Origin: a virus
DNA: 27,169 bases
Virus record (IMG/VR): IMGVR_UViG_3300025082_000055
Location: 1 to 27,169 of that record
Direction: 5' to 3' (one strand)
The translations under genes were made by a program, and so were the position numbers. The notes under the pieces are model-generated. The model searched no databases. It saw only the letters and a list, made by a program, of their open reading frames with translations, and was not told where the DNA came from. This document shows positions 8,660 to 14,390 of this stretch, piece after piece. Position 1 is the stretch's first letter. The number at the start of each line of letters is the position of its first letter.

Positions 8660-9673
8660 TTACGAAATGCCGGCAAGAACTTTCCATCGATCTTGTACCG
8701 GATTTGAAGTATTTGCCTTTTGTCGTTTAGGCAAAGTTGTTGAAGAGCGTCTCACAGCTTCGTTCAGTGATTGCGGAGTTCGCTTACGCTCACTACCCAC
8801 TGTACTTTGAAGTGTTTCGAAAATGACTTTCGCTTCTTCAACTGAACCGGCATTAGACAAGGCTTCGACAATTTTAGTTTTTTGTCGCTCATTCAGGGAG
8901 GTACTGCCCAAAACACGATTCGTGTATAAAAGCCTTGCATTCGAAAGATTAACTTCATGAAGTTTGTCTTTCGAATACAAAAGCAATTCTTTATATTTCT
9001 TATTTTGTTCAAAGAGTTTATTACCCTTTAAGGTTAAAGACTCAACCTTTTTTTCAAGTTCTTTTTCTCTGGCTGTGGGAACGGGTTTATCGTCGGACTT
9101 CTTTAAAACATAATCCGCGTCCTCTTTTTCGCCGCCCTGGGCCAAAAGGATATCTTCCAGCTCATTTTGAAGAGTTTGATTTGATGCGCCTCCAGCCTGA
9201 CCTGTCGGTACGGGCTTAACATCAACTGTTAATTTTTCAAGAATGCCCATTAAAGCTTCTTCATCTAATTCAAATTCTTCGCCTTCTTCAAGCTCTTCTT
9301 CTGAATCTTTTAGCTCTGGAGCGACTTCTTCTTCTCTATCAACCATGTCAGCTGCGTCGACTTCCTCTTCTTCCTCTTCTTCTGCCAGCTCTTCTGCCAG
9401 CTTTCCAAGATCTACTTCGATCTTGCCATCTTCCGACGTTGCCACCCCTTCAATATCTTCTCCATCTAGATCAGCTCTTGGAAGCTTTGGAATTTCCTCT
9501 TCTTCTTCCTCGTCATCAAGGTCTAGATCTTCTTCCGGTTGTTCCAGGATGGTCTTGACGGCTTCTTTGATCTCGCCCGAATATTTCTCGACGATCATTT
9601 TTTCTGCATTTTTCAACGCAGCATCTTTTAATGCTTCTGCATCAACAATAGCTTGTTCTAACATATCAGACAT
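8660..9673 (-). CDS. Prohead core scaffold protein, T4 gp22-like
   Basis: The product (337 residues) is a highly acidic, mostly helical protein, as expected for the internal scaffold on which the prohead shell assembles. Residues about 45-160 hold long Glu/Asp tracts. A coiled coil follows at about 200-255 (EKELEKKVESLTLKGNKLFE), then a conserved-looking RQKTKIVEALSNAGSVEEAK segment. Candidate cleavage sites for the prohead protease are I35-K-E37|A38 and L303-N-E305|A306. The position directly upstream of the capsid gene matches gp22. T4 gp22 is 269 residues, so this one is longer, mainly through the acidic tract. The ATG at 9673 has TAGGAG upstream. Sequence identity with gp22 is not obvious; the call rests on composition and location. 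Confidence 0.75.
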   Translation of the reverse strand: MSDMLEQAIVDAEALKDAALKNAEKMIVEKYSGEIKEAVKTILEQPEEDLDLDDEEEEEEIPKLPRADLDGEDIEGVATSEDGKIEVDLGKLAEELAEEEEEEEVDAADMVDREEEVAPELKDSEEELEEGEEFELDEEALMGILEKLTVDVKPVPTGQAGGASNQTLQNELEDILLAQGGEKEDADYVLKKSDDKPVPTAREKELEKKVESLTLKGNKLFEQNKKYKELLLYSKDKLHEVNLSNARLLYTNRVLGSTSLNERQKTKIVEALSNAGSVEEAKVIFETLQSTVGSERKRTPQSLNEAVRRSSTTLPKRQKANTSNPVQDRWKVLAGIS

Positions 9674-9700
9674 CTAATCTACTCCTAAGAATTATGCATA

Positions 9701-9710
9701 AATAAATAGT
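9701..9710 (-). promoter_or_regulatory. Candidate late promoter element before the scaffold-capsid pair
   Basis: The coding strand reads ACTATTTATT, exactly as upstream of the tail sheath gene, with GAACA slightly upstream in both. It is 28-37 bases before the scaffold ATG, so a transcript from it would cover scaffold and capsid and stop at the terminator at 6805-6849. The promoter role is inferred. Confidence 0.45.
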
Positions 9711-9733
9711 GTGTTCGAGCAGTAAATGACATT

Positions 9734-9784
9734 TTATATTGTTATTCCAATTTTCTCAATTTTTTCTTGCAAATCTTCAATAAT
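9734..9784 (-). other. In-frame 16-codon extension after the amber stop of the fibre-like gene
   Basis: Directly after the TAG that ends the gene at 9785, the same frame continues for 16 sense codons (IIEDLQEKIEKIGITI) to a TAA at 9734-9736. The peptide looks like an amphipathic, coiled-coil-forming tail. It could be a readthrough extension, or a relic of a longer ancestral C-terminus cut by a point mutation. An open run of 16 codons is common by chance, so confidence is low. Confidence 0.25.
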
Positions 9785-10930
9785 CTATATCGCTACCCAA
9801 TTAAAAGTAATGTCGTTGCCGGTGCCAACCTCGCCGCCGGTATAATTCACGGCCGTGAAGAAGAAGCCGCCGTTTTGTACCATGGTTACATTGATAAGAA
9901 AGCCCCCAGTGGAAGAAGCGATAATGGTATCAGTAGCCAAAATTCCAGCGCACGCGACGTTTCCATACGCTGCGCCATCTGCGCCCAATGCGGTGGCGTT
10001 GATGGAGCCAACTACTGTGCCAGCTCGTACATTTCCCATTGCGCCGGTGGTGGAGTTAAACGCGCCACCGTTGTTGTTGTCGGTACCGAAATTTAAAGTA
10101 TTGTTTGTTGTACCTTTTGCGAGCTTGACACCGGGGGAATCTATGTTAACCTCACCTCCGGAGGTAATTTCCAAAGCGGGTGCGGCGCCTAGTGCACCGT
10201 TGCCGTTTTCAATTACGAATTTGTCACTGTCCCCGTCCTCGCAACCTACCGACCATTTAGTAGTTCCTCCGAGTTGAAACTCTACTCTTGGATCTCCATC
10301 AGCGGCAGCGTTGTTGAGTCGGAGATTTGTTCCGTTTGCATGCTCACCGCGAATTGCAAGGCCAGTATCAGCAACGTGTGTTACGGAGATCTCTGAATCG
10401 GTGCCGAAATACATTACAGCTGCATCGTGACCTAGTCCAAGATCTCCTGTAACGTTTCCAAATGAATTTGCGCCGGCGCCAAGAGTCCAATCAATAACCC
10501 CGTCATCGCTGTCGCCACGAATTTCAAAGCCAGTTGTAACAGTGCCATCGTATTCAGCAACGCTCATACGGAGTTTGCCCCTTTCTGTTCCATTAGAGGC
10601 GTCATTGATGAAAGTAGTGATTCTAGCAAACTCTTCTTGCTCTCCAGCATCATTATCGCCATACCAACTTATTGTTCCAATATTATCATCGTCTGCGGCT
10701 GTTCCAGCTGATCTATCTTTCTTGAGCGTCAGCCCGGGGCCGTTACTATCATTGGTGGTGTTCGTTATAGTGACATTTGGCTTGCTAGCAGCTGCAGAAG
10801 AAAGAACTGCACCCTCGCCATTGAGACTTTTACCTGAAATGGTGCCGGCACCAGAGATAGTTGTTTCAGATGTAATTATTGTGGACGTGGTATCGCTTGT
10901 ACCAAAATCTGAACCTTTTCCGAATCCCAT
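9785..10930 (-). CDS. Fibre-like or capsid-decoration virion protein
   Basis: I do not recognise a named family. The 381-residue product is rich in Gly, Ala, Thr, Asn and Asp, with almost no Cys and many short beta-strand-like segments. It contains phrases common in phage fibre proteins: ISGKSLNGEGAVLSS near the start, LRMSVAEYDGTVTTGFEIRG in the middle (an analogue of the TERMRID-type strand), and APALEITSGGEVNI near residue 255. A globular C-terminal domain follows. Its place within the head operon, between another putative surface protein and the scaffold, suggests head fibres or decoration rather than the tail. TAGGAG precedes the ATG at 10930. It ends in TAG followed by an in-frame extension. 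Confidence 0.6.
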   Translation of the reverse strand: MGFGKGSDFGTSDTTSTIITSETTISGAGTISGKSLNGEGAVLSSAAASKPNVTITNTTNDSNGPGLTLKKDRSAGTAADDDNIGTISWYGDNDAGEQEEFARITTFINDASNGTERGKLRMSVAEYDGTVTTGFEIRGDSDDGVIDWTLGAGANSFGNVTGDLGLGHDAAVMYFGTDSEISVTHVADTGLAIRGEHANGTNLRLNNAAADGDPRVEFQLGGTTKWSVGCEDGDSDKFVIENGNGALGAAPALEITSGGEVNIDSPGVKLAKGTTNNTLNFGTDNNNGGAFNSTTGAMGNVRAGTVVGSINATALGADGAAYGNVACAGILATDTIIASSTGGFLINVTMVQNGGFFFTAVNYTGGEVGTGNDITFNWVAI

Positions 10931-10963
10931 CTTTGTTTCTCCTAATTAAGTAAATAATGAATT

Positions 10964-11401
10964 CTAGAAAGAATTCGCTCCGCCGACAGCCGTTAAGCCT
11001 GAACCAGTTAACATGTACATGTCTTCAGCTGGAATCTCGGTTAGTTCTGCATAAAGCTGAAACCCTGAACCTGCATTCAAAGCAGATATATAGATTTCTC
11101 TACACTTTACATTGAATGTAAAACTTTCTTCATCTCCGTCAAGTTGTATAAAGTGCATTTCTGCAATTACGTTTGCGGAGCCACCTTCGACATTTGTACC
11201 GTCTTTTGAGTTAAAGTGTAAGCGAAGTTTGGGAGTTGTGCCAGACCCGGAAGCAATTACTGTAACGGATTTTGCGACTGTTGGAAATCGAACTCTAACT
11301 TCGTTTCCTGATCCTATATCCGCAGATCCGGTAATCCATGGTCGACCTGACACCATATATGCTGCAGAGTGTCCGATTCCGGACCGGTAATTAACGGGCA
11401 T
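10964..11401 (-). CDS. Small putative virion surface protein
   Basis: The product has 145 residues and no family I can name. It is predicted to be all-beta: VRVRFPTVAKSVTVIASGSG and SFTFNVKCREIYISALNAGS form alternating strands, and the C-terminus ends MYMLTGSGLTAVGG. The opening HSAAYMVSGRPWITGS pattern is, as far as I recall, shared by unannotated proteins of aquatic phages in the same place. A jelly-roll or Ig-like decoration protein is plausible. The ATG at 11401 has AGGAG six bases upstream. It lies between the bS21 gene and the larger fibre-like gene, 33 bases before the latter, and is probably transcribed with both. Confidence 0.55.
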   Translation of the reverse strand: MPVNYRSGIGHSAAYMVSGRPWITGSADIGSGNEVRVRFPTVAKSVTVIASGSGTTPKLRLHFNSKDGTNVEGGSANVIAEMHFIQLDGDEESFTFNVKCREIYISALNAGSGFQLYAELTEIPAEDMYMLTGSGLTAVGGANSF

Positions 11402-11438
11402 GACATTCTCCTCGATATATAAAACACATATTCATTTA

Positions 11439-11654
11439 TTAATTAGTTTCTTCCTTATGTTTCAACTTATCTAGCGTGGCTTTTTTTCTCTTTGCTAGTT
11501 TACGTCTAATTTCTGAAGGCTTTTCATAATATTTTCTCTCGCGCAATTCTTCTATAATGCGCTCTTTTTTAATTTTTTTAATAAACCTTTTCAGCATTCT
11601 TTCAAAAGGTTCGTTTTTCTTTGGTGTGACTTCAACATTGATTGTTTTGTTCAT
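11439..11654 (-). CDS. rpsU: Phage-encoded small ribosomal subunit protein bS21
   Basis: The 71-residue product has the size of E. coli bS21 and its two signatures: NEPFERMLKRF (residues 14-24) and RERKYYEKPSEIRR (38-51), followed by a Lys/Arg-rich tail. bS21 sits on the 30S platform next to the 3' end of 16S rRNA, where it influences start-site recognition. Start choice: an in-frame TTG at 11672 exists, but the ATG at 11654 has GGAAGG ten bases upstream and overlaps the preceding stop as ATGA, so it is preferred. The gene is embedded between the core-like gene and virion surface genes, which points to late expression. Phage bS21 genes are known from aquatic phages; swapping into host ribosomes is their proposed role. 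Confidence 0.92.
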   Translation of the reverse strand: MNKTINVEVTPKKNEPFERMLKRFIKKIKKERIIEELRERKYYEKPSEIRRKLAKRKKATLDKLKHKEETN

Positions 11655-12076
11655 TTTATCATCGCCTTCCAAGCTCTGGAGTTTCCCATAAGTGACGAAA
11701 TATCAATACCCGGATCATGAGGTCGAACTCCTGCTAATGGACCCTGAGCAGGTGAATTTGCATTTGGATCTCCGGCCTGGGCTACGGCGGTGGTGCCTTC
11801 AAACAAATCAACTCCATTATAGGAATTCTGCCCAATAGCATCTAACATCTTCTTTCTTGTTTCGAGTAATTTCTGGCTTCTGTTTTGTTTTTCTTCTAGC
11901 TGCATTGTTTCTATATGATCGTCTTGTTTGTTTTCAACAAGCGTTTGTTGATTAACGCCTAAGCCTTTGACAACTTCAGAAACGACACCAGACAAAACAC
12001 CCTCTTCAAAAAGAGCTTCTCTTATACATTCTTTAATTATAGGTTTTAATACTTTCTTGAGTTCAGATTTTTTCAT
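11651..12076 (-). CDS. Unknown protein of the head module, possible prohead core component
   Basis: No family is recognised. The 141-residue product begins with a basic amphipathic helix, KKSELKKVLKPIIKECIREAL (a looser version of the recurrent peptide found in two other genes here), then a GVLSGVVSEVVKGLG segment, a charged helical middle (about 50-85) and a Pro/Gly-rich C-terminus. The start at 12076 overlaps the protease stop as ATGA, with AAGGAG upstream. In T4, small core proteins (gp67, gp68) are made next to gp21, so a core or internal head protein is a reasonable guess from location and helical content. ALFEE|G and similar sites could be protease targets, but this is speculative. Confidence 0.6.
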   Translation of the reverse strand: MKKSELKKVLKPIIKECIREALFEEGVLSGVVSEVVKGLGVNQQTLVENKQDDHIETMQLEEKQNRSQKLLETRKKMLDAIGQNSYNGVDLFEGTTAVAQAGDPNANSPAQGPLAGVRPHDPGIDISSLMGNSRAWKAMIK

Positions 12077-12690
12077 TTACCTGTTCTCCTTAAAATATTA
12101 TTTAATGCGCGATTAATTTTATCTGCTTTTGTAAATACACCTTTCATAGCATTTTCATTAATTTGTTTTGGTGTCATATAAGCACCGGTTGTTGAAGGTT
12201 CTGAAACCATATCAAAACAAATCAGTTGAAAATCATCCTCAACCATGGTGTCTCCATTAGATTCATGAACTGACCCCATTCCTCTTGAAGAAATTCCAAG
12301 TTTTACTCCAGCATTAATTAGTTCTTTTAACACTTGACCCGATGGAGTGTTGAGAACTTGAATCTTGCCCATTACAGCTCCTTGATCCCACCAAACGTCC
12401 GTTACAAGGTGAGAGGCGTTTCTAAGATTGATGACTGAATCATCTGGATGATCCAATTCTCCAAGCGCTCTTCGTTCTTTTACAAGTTTTGAATAATTGT
12501 TCATTTCTCTTTCAAGAATGGCTCCAGGGTAGACACGGCCATTACCGTTTCTTGTATCGGCTCTTTGCATTATGCCACTAAGGAATACATGACCTTCTTT
12601 GACCATTTTCTTTTCGGCTTCAGTTAGGAAGTCTTGACAAACGCCGCCTTCACAAAGTTCATAATATTCTCTTAGTAGTAATTTTGACAT
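12073..12690 (-). CDS. Prohead maturation protease, T4 gp21-like
   Basis: The protein has 205 residues (T4 gp21: 212) and is the serine protease that processes scaffold, capsid and internal proteins during head maturation. The catalytic motifs are visible: GELDHP with His81, and GISSRGMG with the nucleophile at Ser134 or Ser135, followed by FDMVSEPS (about 159-166) of the herpes-assemblin-like fold. The N-terminal NGNGRVYPGAIL stretch is also typical. AAGGGGG precedes the ATG at 12690. The gene lies upstream of the scaffold and capsid genes, like T4 21-22-23, though four genes are inserted. Its expected specificity (L/I-x-E|) fits sites seen in the scaffold, capsid and MKITKS-type proteins. 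Confidence 0.93.
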   Translation of the reverse strand: MSKLLLREYYELCEGGVCQDFLTEAEKKMVKEGHVFLSGIMQRADTRNGNGRVYPGAILEREMNNYSKLVKERRALGELDHPDDSVINLRNASHLVTDVWWDQGAVMGKIQVLNTPSGQVLKELINAGVKLGISSRGMGSVHESNGDTMVEDDFQLICFDMVSEPSTTGAYMTPKQINENAMKGVFTKADKINRALNNILRRTGK

Positions 12691-12737
12691 GTCAGGCCCC
12701 CTTGCAACACCTTCTCACAGGTTGTAGCATCCATTTA

Positions 12738-13034
12738 TTATCTGTCCAAATGTTTAAATTCATGTTTAACTCCGTTATCTCCAAATAGTGTGCATAAAAT
12801 ATAAGATGTGCCAGAACTTAAGCACCCTAATAAAAAATAATTAATAATATTACTATCGAATGTAAATAGTTCTGTGTACCTGTTTATTCCCACTAAAAAT
12901 ATACCAGACCAGAAGCCTATACACATAGGGCAATGAAAAAAATGATGTTTAGGTCTTATTTTGTCGAATACTGAACCATACGCCAAAATTTGCGTTAAAC
13001 CATATGCGCAAAGAATAAAATATATCAATGACAT
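12738..13034 (-). CDS. DUF1360-like small membrane protein
   Basis: The 98-residue product has hydrophobic segments at about 1-19, 38-53 and 63-84 and the motif FHCPMCIGFWSG (33-44), which I associate with the DUF1360 family of membrane proteins found in bacteria and phages. The family has no known function that I can state. A CxxC pair in the motif could bind a metal or be redox active. It begins one base after the stop of the upstream gene (TAATATG) with only a weak ribosome-binding site, suggesting coupling. A membrane protein inside a head-assembly operon is unusual; a role in anchoring proheads, superinfection or host envelope change is possible but unsupported. Confidence 0.72.
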   Translation of the reverse strand: MSLIYFILCAYGLTQILAYGSVFDKIRPKHHFFHCPMCIGFWSGIFLVGINRYTELFTFDSNIINYFLLGCLSSGTSYILCTLFGDNGVKHEFKHLDR

Positions 13035-13035
13035 A

Positions 13036-13575
13036 TTAATACCTATAAAACGTTGTCATGCCATATGGGCCGCGAACATATCCAGGAATAAGAGATCCTT
13101 TCTTTTCTTCGTGTGGGACTTCGCCAAGTTCAGTTGAATCCTCTGCCTCAGGATCTGTCAAGTAGTCAATTTCTTGATCCTCATAATCATCGTATACGCT
13201 ATCATAATATTTTTGTTCTTCATTCAAAAAATTGTAAATAGATAATATGGCGGAGTTAATTGAGCTTACATCTTCTTCAGAAGGTTTATTTAAGGTGGCC
13301 TCCATGGAGCCGTAAACATTGCCGGCTTGAACAGACTCTGCAACTATTATACCCTTCTTTCTTAAAAATTCAAATAACCGATCCTGAGAATTATAAATTT
13401 CATCGCCAAAAGAATCTTTTGCGAATGCAACGACTTTTTTCTTCTCTACAATTACAACTATATCAAGAATTTTATGATCAAAAATCATGATATCCCCGTT
13501 TATTGCCTTTCTAGCATTTAAAGAAATTATTCTTTGTGGCTTGTCGGGTGTTTTTACTGTAATATTAATTGGCAT
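13036..13575 (-). CDS. Unknown phage protein downstream of the portal
   Basis: No family recognised. The 179-residue product has a beta-rich N-terminal half (INITVKTPDKPQRIISLNAR, then KILDIVVIVEKKKVVAFAKD), a helical segment at about 104-126, and an acidic stretch (YDDYEDQEIDYLTDPEAED, about 128-146). It ends in an aromatic GPYGMTTFYRY tail. The N-terminal KTPDKPQRIISLNARKAINGDIMIFDH segment is folded-looking and coding use matches its neighbours. The start overlaps the upstream stop as TAATG. Location between portal and prohead protease suggests a head-assembly role, which is inference only. Confidence 0.7.
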   Translation of the reverse strand: MPINITVKTPDKPQRIISLNARKAINGDIMIFDHKILDIVVIVEKKKVVAFAKDSFGDEIYNSQDRLFEFLRKKGIIVAESVQAGNVYGSMEATLNKPSEEDVSSINSAILSIYNFLNEEQKYYDSVYDDYEDQEIDYLTDPEAEDSTELGEVPHEEKKGSLIPGYVRGPYGMTTFYRY

Positions 13576-14390
13576 TAATTTTTAATCTCTCTTGCTAAGT
13601 CTTGAATTTTCAAAACTTTCTCTACTATACTCTTATTGACCTGTTCATTTTTGAAATCTTCAACAAGGCTCAAAACTTGTTTTGTTTTTTGCACCATTTC
13701 GGGATCTTCTTGTATTTCTTTTAGCTCCAAAGATTCCACCATGACGCTCTTAAGTCTGCCGATCTCTTCGTTCAAATAAACCTTAAGCTCGATTCCGTTG
13801 TCCAAAAATGAAGAAATATATTTAGACAGAAGATCCTTTTGTTCTTGGAGCAGTTTCCCTTCATATTTCTCATTAAATTTTTTAACAAAAGATTTATAAA
13901 CCAAATTGTCAATTGGTTTCAGTTGTTCATCTTTGTTATTTTTTTTAATTAAGCTTTTTAAAACATTCTGTTCTAACAAAATCTTTTCTTTAATTGGAGA
14001 TTCCTCATCAAATATTTGACAAATTGTTGCCAAGCTTTTGTAATTTGGAACAAAATTTGAAAAAACAGATTTAGATACCATGCTCATCTTTTTTATAAGC
14101 GCGCTTTGGTCCTGAAACAATTTTTTCGAATCCAACTGTTTATGTTGCTTCTTGACTTCTTGAATAAGTTTTTCTGCCACATATGGCTCAACACCGCACG
14201 TTTCATACAATGTCTTGTATAATCTGAGTTCTTTAATTAAAATACTATCTTTGCCAAAGTGTTCTTTCATGATCTTGATTAAAGATTCCTTACTCTCGAC
14301 ATTTTTTGATAAGATAGACCTTGTTAACTCTCTTGTAAGAGTTTCATAAAGAAAAGCAGTATTACGCTTTTTGTTGTGCTTTAGTTTCAT
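13575..14390 (-). CDS. Unknown helical protein overlapping the portal gene
   Basis: This 271-residue product is strongly helical and basic. It starts MKLKHNKKRNTAFLYETLTR, a beginning I recall from unannotated genes next to portals of aquatic T4-like phages. Many heptad-like stretches follow, for example KLLQEQKDLLSKYISSFL (about 180-197) and SVMVESLELKEIQEDPEM. No catalytic motif is seen. The start lies inside the portal gene: the two overlap by 29 bases in different frames, so translation is probably coupled. An assembly chaperone or core component acting with the portal is plausible given the fixed neighbourhood, but there is no direct evidence. Confidence 0.75.
   Translation of the reverse strand: MKLKHNKKRNTAFLYETLTRELTRSILSKNVESKESLIKIMKEHFGKDSILIKELRLYKTLYETCGVEPYVAEKLIQEVKKQHKQLDSKKLFQDQSALIKKMSMVSKSVFSNFVPNYKSLATICQIFDEESPIKEKILLEQNVLKSLIKKNNKDEQLKPIDNLVYKSFVKKFNEKYEGKLLQEQKDLLSKYISSFLDNGIELKVYLNEEIGRLKSVMVESLELKEIQEDPEMVQKTKQVLSLVEDFKNEQVNKSIVEKVLKIQDLAREIKN

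Noticed and set aside
8638-8676. Longer capsid start at 8676 adding 13 residues
   Set aside because: It would overlap the scaffold stop, and the AAAGGAGG site is correctly spaced for the ATG at 8637 only.
9243-9677. Plus-strand frame of 144 codons, extremely Ser-rich
   Set aside because: It is the antisense of the Glu/Asp-rich tract of the scaffold gene (GAA and GAG read as TTC and CTC in shifted frames). Low complexity and no ribosome-binding site.
11655-11672. Longer bS21 start (TTG at 11672) adding six residues
   Set aside because: The ATG at 11654 has a spaced GGAAGG and an ATGA overlap with the previous stop; the added residues would cover that ribosome-binding site.
12691-12737. Imperfect hairpin (CAACCT...AGGTGTTG) before the protease gene
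   Set aside because: The stem needs several bulges and no T-run follows, so it is not a terminator; it could be a minor leader structure but cannot be supported.
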